Under the pieces are notes generated by a model. The model had not been told where the DNA came from and ran no database searches. It saw nothing but the letters and a program-made list of their open reading frames with translations. Shown here piece after piece: positions 35,599 through 44,407 of a stretch of DNA of 64,000 nt. Positions within the stretch are counted from its first letter, which is position 1. Each line of letters starts with the position of its first letter. Origin of the DNA: Veillonella absiana (GTDB lineage: Bacteria > Bacillota > Negativicutes > Veillonellales > Veillonellaceae); assembly GCF_032970905.1 (NCBI RefSeq), contig NZ_JAWJZA010000010.1; one strand, 5' to 3'. The position numbers were made by a program, and so were the translations under genes.

Positions 35599-36951
35599 AT
35601 GGCTCGATTATTTGGTACTGACGGTGTACGCGGTGTGGTCAATGAGTTTTTGACACCTGAATTGGCATACCACTTGGGACGTGCGGCGGCAACACATTTT
35701 AGTAAGGTGAAAGAACATCCAACGTTCTTGATCGGTAGAGATACTCGTATTTCTGGTTCCATGCTTGAAAGCTCTTTGGCATCAGGAATTTGCTCCGTAG
35801 GCGGCAATGTTGTGATGGCTGGCATTGTGCCTACACCAGCAGTGGCATATTTAGTGCGTCAACAAAGCTTTGATGCAGGTGTCGTCATTTCTGCATCGCA
35901 TAACCCATTCCCAGATAATGGTATTAAATTCTTCGATGGTAATGGTTTCAAATTACCTGATGCAGTAGAGGATGAAATTGAACAATACGTACACCAAAGT
36001 GCAGATAATGAATTGCCTCGTCCTACTGGTGACGGTATTGGTACTATTGAGTACAATAGTAATTTAGCGCATCATTATGCACATTTTGTGCGCCATACTA
36101 TCGATACATCCCTAGAAGGTTTGACTATCGTATATGACGGTGCCAATGGTGCAGCTTCTAGCGTAGGCCCTGAAATTCTATCTGGTCTTGGCGCTAAAGT
36201 GATTAACATCAATATCGCTCCAGATGGGGTAAATATTAATCATCATTGTGGATCCACACATTTAGAAGGCCTTCGTGTTGCAGTATTGCAACATAAAGCC
36301 GATTTTGGTATCGCTAACGATGGTGATGCGGATCGTTGCTTGCTCATCGATAATGAAGGGGAAACTCTTGATGGGGACCAAATCATGTTGCTTTGCGCCA
36401 TGAAATTGAAAAACGAAGGCAAATTGAAAGATAATATGGTTGTTGGTACCGTAATGAGTAATATCGGCTTCCACAAAGCAGCTAAAGAATTAGGTATGCA
36501 CACCTACAGCACTGCTGTAGGTGACCGTTACGTGCTTGAATACATGCGCGAACACGGATATTCCGTTGGTGGCGAACAATCTGGCCACGTTATTTTCTTG
36601 GATCATAACACTACCGGTGATGGCATGCTCACAGCTGTTCAAGTGGCTGCCTTGGTGAAAGAATCTGGCAAACCCTTGTCTGAACTAGCTAAAATTATGA
36701 CTAAATACCCACAAGTTCTGGTGAACGTTCGCGTTGTCACAAAAACTGGTTGGGAAGATAACGATTTGATTAAAGCTGCTATCGTAACAGCAGAAGGTGA
36801 ACTTGGTGACAGCGGCCGCGTTCTCGTCCGTGCTTCTGGTACGGAACCATTGATTCGCGTTATGGCTGAAGGGCCGGATCAAACAGAACTACAATCATTA
36901 TGCCAAGAAATCGCTGACGTCATTGCTCATGAACAAGGGTTAGCGGAGTAG
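35599..36951 (+). CDS. glmM: Phosphoglucosamine mutase
   Basis: A 450-residue enzyme converting glucosamine-6-phosphate to glucosamine-1-phosphate for UDP-GlcNAc synthesis. The phosphoserine loop is VISASHNPFPDNG with Ser100, the metal loop is NDGDADRC (about 239-246), and the sugar-binding loop is GGEQSGH. RASGTEPLIRVM near the end binds phosphate. TGGAGG precedes the ATG. The link with cdaA is functional as well as positional in Firmicutes, where CdaA and GlmM interact. glmS lies about 5.5 kb downstream. Confidence 0.96.
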   Translation: MARLFGTDGVRGVVNEFLTPELAYHLGRAAATHFSKVKEHPTFLIGRDTRISGSMLESSLASGICSVGGNVVMAGIVPTPAVAYLVRQQSFDAGVVISASHNPFPDNGIKFFDGNGFKLPDAVEDEIEQYVHQSADNELPRPTGDGIGTIEYNSNLAHHYAHFVRHTIDTSLEGLTIVYDGANGAASSVGPEILSGLGAKVININIAPDGVNINHHCGSTHLEGLRVAVLQHKADFGIANDGDADRCLLIDNEGETLDGDQIMLLCAMKLKNEGKLKDNMVVGTVMSNIGFHKAAKELGMHTYSTAVGDRYVLEYMREHGYSVGGEQSGHVIFLDHNTTGDGMLTAVQVAALVKESGKPLSELAKIMTKYPQVLVNVRVVTKTGWEDNDLIKAAIVTAEGELGDSGRVLVRASGTEPLIRVMAEGPDQTELQSLCQEIADVIAHEQGLAE

Positions 36952-37003
36952 TTGCTGAAATCTGTTAGGCTCGTAAATACAATTTAATAGATAGTAAATG
37001 AAA

Positions 37004-37075
37004 AACACAATGTATTTCTTTTGTTCCGAACGCCTTCGGCGTAATTCACAAAGCGAAACACATTGTGTTCTTTTA
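37004..37075. terminator. Terminator after glmM with the conserved loop repeat
   Basis: AACACAATGTATTTC pairs with GAAACACATTGTGTT, one mismatch, followed by CTTTTATTT. The loop holds the repeat in reverse orientation: GTTCCGAACGCC then TTCGGCGTAATTCAC (37023-37049). Confidence 0.8.
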
Positions 37076-37314
37076 TTTATAAGCGTCAATACTGTTATGA
37101 GAGCCTAATAGATAGTATTTGGGGGAGAAAAACTTAAAGGCCAGATAGCCTTCTCTACAAGAGTAATTAGATTAATTTATGTTTAGTAATAGATAGTATG
37201 TAGTGGTGTTTTACTAATAATATACTAGGTAAATAAAAGGTGCAGTAGAAGGTACATTGGCGAAATAAAAAGCTCACAATTTACGATCAGGATTAAAAAA
37301 AACAAAATGAACAA
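37076..37314. other. Non-coding or decayed stretch before the PLD-like remnant
   Basis: AT-rich with no intact gene. In the PLD-like reading frame it reads KVHWRNKKLTIYDQD, then a TAA (37294-37296), then the coiled-coil start of the remnant. That suggests an older, longer coding sequence interrupted by a stop. Confidence 0.4.
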
Positions 37315-37902
37315 TTGGAAACTGATAAGCAAGAGCTAAAAAAACAAATTGATGAGCTACATGCATCCTATAGTGAACAAATAAAAGCGATAGAAGCTTT
37401 AAATAGTGAGAAACATCTCGATGATCAAATTCTCCAGAGTGAAGAAATTCGGCAAGTTTTTATGGACGGATTAAAGTCGGCGAAGACCGAAGTCTGTATA
37501 ATTTCACCGTGGGTCAGTAAAAAGTTGGTGAAGGATACTTATAAGTCTTGCTTTGAAGAACTGGCTAAAAATAATGTGGTAACTAAAATAATTTATGGAT
37601 ATGGAGACCCAGCATCTACTAAGTATTTAGATAATAAAAGGAGGCTAGAAAATTCGAGAGAAGCTATTAAGGAAATAAAACGGATATATCAAAAACTTGG
37701 AAAGGATTATTTATTAAGAGTATTAGAATCAGATACGCATGACAAATTATTTATAAAAGATAATGAATGGTATCTTATTGGAAGTATGAATTTATTATCA
37801 TCTGGGATTGACCACCAGAATGATAATAAAGAACTAGCGGAAAAACGACATAACTCTAAAACGGTAGATATATATAAAATTATGTTTTTCAAAGATGTAT
37901 AG
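37315..37902 (+). CDS. PLD-like domain protein, probably a 5'-truncated remnant
   Basis: A 195-residue frame with a Lys/Glu-rich coiled coil (1-40) and a phospholipase-D-like half-domain. EVCIISPWVSKKLV (about 60-73) begins the fold, and HDKLFIKDNEWYLIGSMNLLSSG (about 143-165) carries the HxK motif with a following Ser/Asn. There is no ATG and no ribosome site at the start; only a TTG exists, and the frame continues six codons upstream to a stop. Base composition is much more AT-rich than the neighbours. A related C-terminal tail appears in another frame downstream. It is probably a decaying fragment of a nuclease- or helicase-associated gene. Confidence 0.5.
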   Translation: METDKQELKKQIDELHASYSEQIKAIEALNSEKHLDDQILQSEEIRQVFMDGLKSAKTEVCIISPWVSKKLVKDTYKSCFEELAKNNVVTKIIYGYGDPASTKYLDNKRRLENSREAIKEIKRIYQKLGKDYLLRVLESDTHDKLFIKDNEWYLIGSMNLLSSGIDHQNDNKELAEKRHNSKTVDIYKIMFFKDV

Positions 37903-38012
37903 AAGCTAGATTGCCAAACTTATCTGGTTGGTTTGGAAAAGTGTGCTCCGGATGTGGTTCACTGTTTCCATATACCGTAGATGCTGTAGATTATAGTTCT
38001 TTACACCGTTAA
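37903..38012 (+). pseudogene. Out-of-frame C-terminal tail with a CxxC motif
   Basis: Immediately after the PLD-like stop, the +1 frame reads LPNLSGWFGKVCSGCGSL and on to FPYTVDAVDYSSLHR before a TAA. The frame joins the PLD-like gene if one base is shifted near the T run at 37884-37889. It looks like a zinc-ribbon-like C-terminus cut off by a frameshift. Evidence is limited to the open frame and protein-like composition. Confidence 0.35.
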
Positions 38013-38068
38013 TGTAGAACCGTGCAACGAAAGATATTTTTGTTTTAGTGGCTAGTAGATGGGATTAT

Positions 38069-38153
38069 AAATAGAAAGAGTGACGTGTTCTACGATTGTG
38101 ACTTACGCCGAAGGAGTTCGGAACAAGAGTGGAATTCGTCGCTCTTTCTATTT
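38069..38153. terminator. Hairpin with the conserved loop repeat
   Basis: AAATAGAAAGAGTGACG pairs with CGTCGCTCTTTCTATTT (one G-U as RNA). The loop carries GTGACTTACGCCGAAGG then AGTTCGGAAC. It lies between the PLD-like remnant and the GNAT gene and could serve both strands. Confidence 0.75.
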
Positions 38154-38208
38154 AATTAGTATGTAAGGTGAACGGAACAAAAACATCTTTCGCCACACCA
38201 TCTACCGA

Positions 38209-38508
38209 TTACTTGTAAAGAACTGAAGCTACTTCATCAGCGTGTTTTTCAAAATAGTGAACCACATACGGGCACACCGGGGTGATTTTGATATTGTTAG
38301 CTTCACAATACTCAATCGCTGCTTTCACCAATTGTCCGCCCACACCTTGTCCGTTAAAGGCTTCTTCTACATAGGTGTGTTCAATGGTAATATGGTGGGC
38401 ATCGTTTTTTACATATGTAATACGTCCTGCCAATACATTATCCTGTGTATATGCGTGAATCTCGCCAACATTAGCCTCGTCATGGACGGTGATGATTAAA
38501 TCTAACAT
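38209..38508 (-). CDS. Small GNAT-family N-acetyltransferase (YjdJ-like)
   Basis: A 99-residue one-domain acetyltransferase of the short GCN5-related type. The acetyl-CoA loop is EEAFNGQGVGGQLVKAAIEYC (about 48-68), matching Q-x-x-G-x-G/A. The C-terminal CPYVVHYFEKHAD segment is typical of this small subfamily. AGGAGGTT precedes the ATG on the minus strand. It is monocistronic. The substrate is unknown. Confidence 0.88.
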   Translation of the reverse strand: MLDLIITVHDEANVGEIHAYTQDNVLAGRITYVKNDAHHITIEHTYVEEAFNGQGVGGQLVKAAIEYCEANNIKITPVCPYVVHYFEKHADEVASVLYK

Positions 38509-39010
38509 AATAAACCTCCTTGGATGTAGTGCATATAATTAACAAAATGAGAATTTATATCTATACCACTATCATATATATAATTCATTAAAATGTCACC
38601 TGAATTCTTGTTCAGCTAAGTGTCGAAATGATTCTTTCCAATCTCCATCGGATTAAATTAGTAAGATCTAAATTAAACAGTTGTGCTAAGCATCTATCCA
38701 CAACGAAATGTCGAGGTCATTCTGGTGAAACTTCATAGGATTAAATGGACGAGAACAGAATTAGACAAAGAGACAGTGCAACTATCTAGCGCACACCTTT
38801 GAGACTTACGCCAAAGGCGTTCGGAGCACGAGTGGAATATGGTGGCCTTTTCATTTACAGAGCCTAGGACGAAGATAAAACAAAAATATCTACCTGGAGA
38901 AAACAATTGCATACTGTAGAGCGATTGGCTATAATAGAACACATATCTATAGAATCAGATATTAATTAGAATCAGATATTAATTATTTTTTGCTATGGGG
39001 GGGGAGCACT
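38509..39010. other. Repeat-containing gap between the GNAT gene and the TRAP operon
   Basis: About 500 bp without an intact gene. It contains two diverged direct copies (38621-38680 and 38709-38768, starting TGTCGA and sharing GGATTAAAT) and a degenerate copy of the terminator-loop repeat (38811-38828, GACTTACGCCAAAGGCG then TTCGGAGC). The TRAP promoter should lie in the last 100 bp. Confidence 0.5.
38621..38768. repeat. Two diverged direct repeats of about 60 bp, 88 bp apart
   Basis: The copies share TGTCGA, ATTCT, CAT-GGATTAAAT and AATTA blocks in the same order, roughly two thirds identical by eye. Neither copy has an open frame of note. Confidence 0.5.
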
Positions 39011-39526
39011 ATGAAGTGGATTGATGAATATTTCGAGGAAATTATTCTGGTCCTACTATTAGCCGCGATGACATTGATCATGGGGGTGCAGGTAGTGGCA
39101 AGGTATGTATTTTCTAATTCTTTGAGTTGGTCTGAGGAACTCGTTCGTTTTATGTTTGTTTGGTCGGGGTTCTTGGGCATTCCGTATTGCATCAAACACC
39201 AAAGTTCTATTGCCGTAGAGCTTATTAAAATGAAGCTACCTGAAGGTGTTCAGACTATACTAGATTATGTTATTTTCGCTATTGAAACAGCCGTGGCTGC
39301 ATTGATGCTTGGCTATGGTTATCAAGTGGTGGCGGCGACTTTCACCAGTGGACAGATAAGCCCGGCTCTAGGTGTACCAATGTACATCGTACAGGCATCT
39401 GTTATGATTAGTGCGTTTTTATCTCTTCTTCGCATCGCACAATGCGTCATGAATTACGAGAATGTAAAAGAGAAACGCAAACGCAATTTCGTGTTAGATG
39501 AGTTACACGGATTGGAGGATAAATAG
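39011..39526 (+). CDS. dctQ: TRAP transporter small membrane subunit (DctQ)
   Basis: A 171-residue protein with four membrane helices, the DctQ subunit of a tripartite ATP-independent periplasmic transporter. VARYVFSNSLSWSEELVRFMFVW (about 33-55) is the conserved family segment. GGGGGGAG precedes the chosen ATG; an upstream TTG start is less likely. It is followed without a gap by dctM and then dctP, a complete system. Confidence 0.93.
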   Translation: MKWIDEYFEEIILVLLLAAMTLIMGVQVVARYVFSNSLSWSEELVRFMFVWSGFLGIPYCIKHQSSIAVELIKMKLPEGVQTILDYVIFAIETAVAALMLGYGYQVVAATFTSGQISPALGVPMYIVQASVMISAFLSLLRIAQCVMNYENVKEKRKRNFVLDELHGLEDK

Positions 39527-40819
39527 ATGTCACCAGTAGTATTAGGTATTACATTTTTCCTTCTTGTTTGTCTCGCTGTGCCAATTGGTACGGTGCTGGC
39601 GGGCATGAGTTTTATGCCACATCTTGTGGATAGTTGGTTTCCGACGGATGGGCCGTACCTCGTACGTGCCATGATTTCTGGCATTAACAGTTTCCCTATT
39701 CTTGCAGTGCCAATGTTTATGCTGTCTGGCAATATCATGGCCCAAGGCGGTATTTCTGAAAAGATGTTCAACTTCTTTTCTTATTTCATCGCTCCGTTGA
39801 AAGCAGGTCTACCGATTTCCGTGGTTGTGACTTGTCTATTCTATGGCGCCATTTCTGGTTCTGGTCCTGCTACGGCAGCGGCTGTAGGGGCAATGACGAT
39901 TCCAGTGCTTACAAAGCTGGGCTATAATCGTGTGTTTGCGACCTCCTTGGTGGCCGTAGCCGGTGGGGTAGGCGTAGTCATTCCGCCATCCATTCCATTT
40001 ATATTTTATGGACAGGCAGCTAACGTGTCAGTAGGCAAATTGTTTATCGGTGGCATTTTACCGGGCCTATTAATTGGTATTTGTTTGATGGTTTATGCGT
40101 ATTACTATTGCTGGAAACATGGTGAGAACCGTGAAAAACTCAACGCCTACCATGAGGAATTAAAACAAGACGGTTTATGGAAATTGTTCCTTGATAGTTT
40201 TTGGGCTCTATTGTCTCCGATTATCATTTTGGGCACCATATACAGTGGTATCGCATCCCCTACAGAGGCGGCGGTTATCTCCGTATTCTATTCTTTGTTT
40301 GTAGCTATGTTCATTTACAAACGCGTATGGATTGGGGATATTTATGGCATTTTGAAAGCCAGCGTAAAGATGTATGCTAGCATTGCTTTCATCATCGCTG
40401 CCGCCATTGCATTCGCTCGGGTATTGACGTTTATGGAAGTTCCACAAACTATCGAGCAAGCCATTACGAGTGTCGTAGATAATCCAGTGGCCTTTATTTT
40501 ACTAGTAAATGTAATTTTACTATTCGTTGGTATGGTTATGGATACAACACCAGCCATTCTCGTGTTGACGCCGATTCTATTGCCACTAGCAAAGAGTTTT
40601 GGCTTCGATCCAATCCACTTTGGTATTATCATGGTTGTAAATTTAGCCATTGGTTTCGTAACACCGCCATTAGGTGTTAACTTATTCGTATCTAGTGCTT
40701 TGACTAAAATTCCTGTGGAACGCATTATTAAATTTGCGATTCCATTTATTGGTGCTTTCATCGTAGCGTTATTAATTATTACATTTGTGCCAGACATTAG
40801 TTTGGCATTTTTGAAATAG
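39527..40819 (+). CDS. dctM: TRAP transporter large membrane subunit (DctM)
   Basis: A 430-residue permease with about twelve hydrophobic segments. The Gly/Pro-rich GAISGSGPATAAAVGAM (about 104-120) and GVVIPPSIPFIFYG (about 149-162) segments, and the matching C-terminal GFVTPPLGVNLFVSSAL, mark the two ion/substrate hairpins of this family. It couples solute import to a sodium or proton gradient. The ATG follows dctQ directly. Confidence 0.94.
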   Translation: MSPVVLGITFFLLVCLAVPIGTVLAGMSFMPHLVDSWFPTDGPYLVRAMISGINSFPILAVPMFMLSGNIMAQGGISEKMFNFFSYFIAPLKAGLPISVVVTCLFYGAISGSGPATAAAVGAMTIPVLTKLGYNRVFATSLVAVAGGVGVVIPPSIPFIFYGQAANVSVGKLFIGGILPGLLIGICLMVYAYYYCWKHGENREKLNAYHEELKQDGLWKLFLDSFWALLSPIIILGTIYSGIASPTEAAVISVFYSLFVAMFIYKRVWIGDIYGILKASVKMYASIAFIIAAAIAFARVLTFMEVPQTIEQAITSVVDNPVAFILLVNVILLFVGMVMDTTPAILVLTPILLPLAKSFGFDPIHFGIIMVVNLAIGFVTPPLGVNLFVSSALTKIPVERIIKFAIPFIGAFIVALLIITFVPDISLAFLK

Positions 40820-40830
40820 GAGGAGTGAAT

Positions 40831-41856
40831 ATGAAAAAAATAGTATTACTCCTAATGATGGTATTGACGATGCTTGCAGTGGCCGGTTGTGGTCAATCTG
40901 ACAAACAGACTCGCCAGGTCTATGATGTGTATTTGGCGGCTGATAATGGGCGTGACACAGTAACGTTCAAATATTTGAAATATTTCGGGCATGAATTAGA
41001 AAAACGTTCCAATGGTCGCATCCGTGCCCATTACTATTCTGATGCGCAGGTGGGCGGTGATATTGAGCTAATTGAAAGTATCCAAAATGGCAATGTAACC
41101 TTTGTGGCGCAAAACTCGGCACCAGAGGTGAATTTCGTGCCACAAGCGGCAGTGTTCGATATCCCAATGGCATTCCCAAATGAAAAGGTAGCTCGTAAGG
41201 TGATTGCTCAAGGTAGTCCGGTATTTGAAAAACTCAAAGGCTACTATGCAGAGAAAAACATCGCATTACTCGGCATTACTGACCAAGGGTTCCGTCAATT
41301 GACGAACAACAAACCTGTGGCTAGTATTGATGATTTGAAAGGTATGAAAATTCGTACCATGGAAAATCGCTACCACTTGGCATTTTGGCGTGGCGTGGGG
41401 GCAAACCCAACACCGATGACCTGGTCTGAGGTATACATGGGCCTACAACAAGGCGTGATTGATGGTGAAGAAAATCCTATCGAAACCATTGTAGCGGCGC
41501 GCATTTATGAACAACAAAAATACGTAACCACTACAAATCATATTTACCATACGGTAGTGTTGATTGGTTCCCCGAAAATTATCAATCAATTGCCACCAGA
41601 TTTACAAAAACTGGTTGATGAAGTAGCAAAGGATGCTACGGTTTGGGCTGGTGATCAAACTGATAAACGTGCGGCAGGCCGTTCGAAAATTGTAACGGAT
41701 TCTGGTACAGAAATCGTTTCGTTTAATCAAACGCTATTCGATCAAATGAAAGCCACTCGTAGCCCAGTTATCGATATGATTAAACAACGTATCGGTGCTG
41801 AATTGCCAGACTTACTCATTCAAGAAGTAGATAAGGCAACAGCAGAGGTACATTAA
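40831..41856 (+). CDS. dctP: TRAP transporter solute-binding lipoprotein (DctP)
   Basis: A 341-residue binding protein with a lipoprotein signal (lipobox AVAGC, Cys20), so it is membrane-anchored, unlike the soluble DctP of many Gram-negatives. The conserved Arg region KGMKIRTMENRYHLAFWRGVGANPTPM (about 170-196) binds a carboxylate, and GLQQGVIDGEENP follows. C4-dicarboxylates are plausible for a Veillonella-like organism, but other organic acids are possible. AGGAGG precedes the ATG. Confidence 0.92.
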   Translation: MKKIVLLLMMVLTMLAVAGCGQSDKQTRQVYDVYLAADNGRDTVTFKYLKYFGHELEKRSNGRIRAHYYSDAQVGGDIELIESIQNGNVTFVAQNSAPEVNFVPQAAVFDIPMAFPNEKVARKVIAQGSPVFEKLKGYYAEKNIALLGITDQGFRQLTNNKPVASIDDLKGMKIRTMENRYHLAFWRGVGANPTPMTWSEVYMGLQQGVIDGEENPIETIVAARIYEQQKYVTTTNHIYHTVVLIGSPKIINQLPPDLQKLVDEVAKDATVWAGDQTDKRAAGRSKIVTDSGTEIVSFNQTLFDQMKATRSPVIDMIKQRIGAELPDLLIQEVDKATAEVH

Positions 41857-41936
41857 TATTTATAAATTGGTGGAATTGTGATGCGGGAATACATAATGCT
41901 ATAGTTATAAAAAAACAACTAAAAAAGTTAATATAT

Positions 41937-41984
41937 AAGGACCAATCACTCTGAAAAATAGAGTTGATTAGTCCTTGTTTTTTT
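41937..41984. terminator. Terminator after the TRAP operon
   Basis: AAGGACCAATCACTCT pairs with GAGTTGATTAGTCCTT with small mismatches, followed by a run of T residues. Confidence 0.88.
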
Positions 41985-42026
41985 ATATGAAGCTATGAGA
42001 CAAGATGTGAATATAGTTAGAGAAGG

Positions 42027-42068
42027 ACCGAATCCTATTGACATGGATTGAGGATTCGGTTTTTTGTT
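42027..42068. terminator. Second hairpin terminator ahead of the glmS promoter
   Basis: ACCGAATCCT / AGGATTCGGT with a 14-nt loop and TTTTTTG. It lies upstream of the glmS promoter, so it insulates glmS from read-through rather than attenuating it. Confidence 0.85.
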
Positions 42069-42120
42069 TTATTTACTTACAGAAAATGGGGGATGCTCTG
42101 TATGGGAAGTTGTCTCAGTC

Positions 42121-42150
42121 TTTACAGGATGCAGGCAATTCCTATATAAT
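42121..42150 (+). promoter_or_regulatory. Promoter of the glmS ribozyme-mRNA
   Basis: TTTACA (42121-42126) and TATAAT (42145-42150) with an 18-bp spacer. Transcription from about 42157 would place roughly 75 nt ahead of the ribozyme cleavage site. Confidence 0.65.
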
Positions 42151-42224
42151 ATAGGTTGGTATATATAGAGTTAATACACCCAGATCTGTCGGAACTTTCA
42201 GAAAGGATACCTAAATTCGTACAT

Positions 42225-42378
42225 TCGAATAGCGCAGGTGCCAAACGGAGACAGCCGTTATGGCCGACGAGGCAGAGGGTTATCGAATCATCAGCGGATG
42301 CTCTCTCGGCACACTCATGTCGTAACAGATAAGGCAAAAACAGTTGGTAACAGCTGCGACAAAGATTATCTGAGTGAG
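42225..42378 (+). ncRNA. glmS ribozyme: glmS ribozyme/riboswitch
   Basis: The leader of glmS carries the conserved ribozyme core: the cleavage-site segment AGCGC (predicted cut between A42231 and G42232), the P2 stem AACGG / CCGTT, GACGAGG, GGTTATCGA, and AGCGGATGCTCTC. The distal domain closes with CAGATAA / TTATCTG. The family binds glucosamine-6-phosphate as a cofactor and cleaves its own mRNA, lowering glmS expression when the product is abundant. The ribosome site AGGAGG lies about 30 nt downstream. Confidence 0.93.
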
Positions 42379-42415
42379 TTTTATACATTAAGAACACTTA
42401 CAGGAGGTCACATTT

Positions 42416-44248
42416 ATGTGTGGTATCGTAGGATATATTGGCTTTAATCAAGCTGCAGATTTTTTATTGGATGGTATGGCGAAATTAGAATATCGTGGTT
42501 ATGATTCCGCAGGTATCGCTGTTATCGGTGCCAATAATGTTATCAAAATTCAAAAAAAGGTTGGCCGTCTTGCTAATTTAGAGGCCATCGTTAAACAAGA
42601 TCCAAACGAAGGCGTAGTAGGTATTGGTCATACTCGTTGGGCAACGCATGGTCGTCCATCCGATATGAACTCTCATCCTCATGCGGATGAAAATATGAAA
42701 TTTGCTGTAGTTCACAATGGTATCATTGAAAACTATATGCCTTTGAAAGAAGAATTACTTCAAAAAGGTTACCATTTCAAATCTGAAACAGATACAGAAG
42801 TTATCGCTCACTTGTTAGCAGATATGTATGATGGTAATTTTGAAGGTACTGTTCGTCGTATGCTTGATCGCGTTGATGGTGCCTATGCATTGGAAATCAT
42901 CTGTGCGGACGAACCAGATAAAATCATCTGTACTAAAAAAGAAAACCCATTAGTTATCGGTTTGGGCAAAGGCGAAAACTTTGTTGCCTCCGATATTCCA
43001 GCTATTATCAACTATACTCGTGATACATACATCTTGAGCGATGGCGAAATTGCCATCGTTACGAAAGATAGCGTATCCGTATCTGATCGTGCTGGTAACC
43101 CTATCAACAAAAAAGTATTCCATGTAATTTGGAATGCAGAGGCTGCTGAAAAGGGTGGTTATGAACACTTCATGTTGAAAGAAATTCATGACCAACCAAA
43201 AGCCGTTCGCGACACATTTGGTACGCATATCTCTGAGGATATGTCTCAAGCGTTGTTCAGTGAATTAAACTGGGAAGCATCTGACGTAGATAGTATCAAA
43301 AATATTTTAATCGTTGCTTGTGGTACAGCATACCATGCGGGCCTTGTGACAAAAAAATACATTGAAAGCCTAGCTCGCATTCCTGTTAATGTGGAAATCG
43401 CGTCCGAATACCGTTACAGCAATCCATTGACTGACAGCTCTACATTGTGCATCGTTATCAGCCAATCTGGTGAAACTAGTGATACATTGGCGGCTTTGAA
43501 AGAAGCAAAACGTCTTGGTGCTCGCTCCTTGGCGATTACAAACGTAGTAGGTTCTTCCATTTCTCGCGAAGCTGATCAAACAGTTTACACTTGGGCTGGT
43601 CCAGAAATCTCTGTAGCATCCACAAAAGCCTATACCACACAATTGGTAGCAGGTTTATTGTTCGCTGTATATCTTGGCCAATTAAATGGTAAACTTGATG
43701 CTGCGTTGGCAAAAGATATTTTGATAGGCATCCATGAATTACCAGAATTGATTCATACTATCTTTGAAGTAGACGAAGACATGAAAGCCTTCGCTAAGCA
43801 TTATGGCTTCAAAACTGATGCGTTCTTCCTTGGACGTTCCATTGACTACGCGGTAGCTATGGAAGGTGCGTTGAAATTAAAAGAAATTTCCTACATCCAT
43901 GCAGAAGCTTACGCTGGTGGCGAATTGAAACATGGTACATTAGCATTGATCGAAGAAGGCGTACCTGTGATTGCGTTAGCTACACAAGAAGATGTATTCG
44001 ATAAAATGATCAGCAACATCCGCGAAGTAAAAGCTCGTGAAGCAGTTGTTATCGGTATCGGTATGAAAGGCGACGAAGAAATCGCGAAACATGTGGATCA
44101 CACCATCTATATTCCTCGTGCTAATAAATTCATCGCTCCAATTTTAGCCGTGGTGCCATTACAATTGTTGGCATACTATGCAGCCATCACTCGTGGTGCT
44201 GATGTAGATAAACCAAGAAACTTGGCAAAATCCGTTACTGTAGAGTAA
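42416..44248 (+). CDS. glmS: Glucosamine-fructose-6-phosphate aminotransferase
   Basis: A 610-residue enzyme making glucosamine-6-phosphate from fructose-6-phosphate and glutamine. The N-terminal glutaminase starts MCGIVGYIG with nucleophile Cys2 and contains GHTRWATHG (about 71-79). Two SIS isomerase domains follow, with VACGTAYHAG, VISQSGETSDT (about 347-357) and the C-terminal AKSVTVE. AGGAGG precedes the ATG. The preceding ribozyme gives product feedback, and glmM upstream in the window uses the product. Confidence 0.97.
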   Translation: MCGIVGYIGFNQAADFLLDGMAKLEYRGYDSAGIAVIGANNVIKIQKKVGRLANLEAIVKQDPNEGVVGIGHTRWATHGRPSDMNSHPHADENMKFAVVHNGIIENYMPLKEELLQKGYHFKSETDTEVIAHLLADMYDGNFEGTVRRMLDRVDGAYALEIICADEPDKIICTKKENPLVIGLGKGENFVASDIPAIINYTRDTYILSDGEIAIVTKDSVSVSDRAGNPINKKVFHVIWNAEAAEKGGYEHFMLKEIHDQPKAVRDTFGTHISEDMSQALFSELNWEASDVDSIKNILIVACGTAYHAGLVTKKYIESLARIPVNVEIASEYRYSNPLTDSSTLCIVISQSGETSDTLAALKEAKRLGARSLAITNVVGSSISREADQTVYTWAGPEISVASTKAYTTQLVAGLLFAVYLGQLNGKLDAALAKDILIGIHELPELIHTIFEVDEDMKAFAKHYGFKTDAFFLGRSIDYAVAMEGALKLKEISYIHAEAYAGGELKHGTLALIEEGVPVIALATQEDVFDKMISNIREVKAREAVVIGIGMKGDEEIAKHVDHTIYIPRANKFIAPILAVVPLQLLAYYAAITRGADVDKPRNLAKSVTVE

Positions 44249-44337
44249 TATGAGATTGTTCACTAGGTCATGCTTTCGCGGGGAAATACCCGTAAACAAG
44301 CACATAGATAAGCGAATACTAAATTTATAAGTTAAAA

Positions 44338-44367
44338 GATAGCCATAGAATACCTTCTATGGCTATC
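44338..44367. terminator. Hairpin between glmS and trpS
   Basis: A perfect 13-bp stem GATAGCCATAGAA / TTCTATGGCTATC with loop TACC but no clear T tract. I looked for a T-box leader before trpS and found none of its conserved motifs. Confidence 0.6.
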
Positions 44368-44407
44368 GATTATACTTTCACCAAATAGATAAGAGGAGGC
44401 CAGTACA

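Noticed and set aside
38733..38942. Minus-strand frame of 69 codons in the gap before the TRAP operon.
   Set aside because: It runs through the degenerate repeats, has no ribosome site and does not look protein-like.
42238..42447. Open frame across the glmS leader.
   Set aside because: It lies inside the glmS ribozyme, whose conserved RNA motifs explain the sequence.
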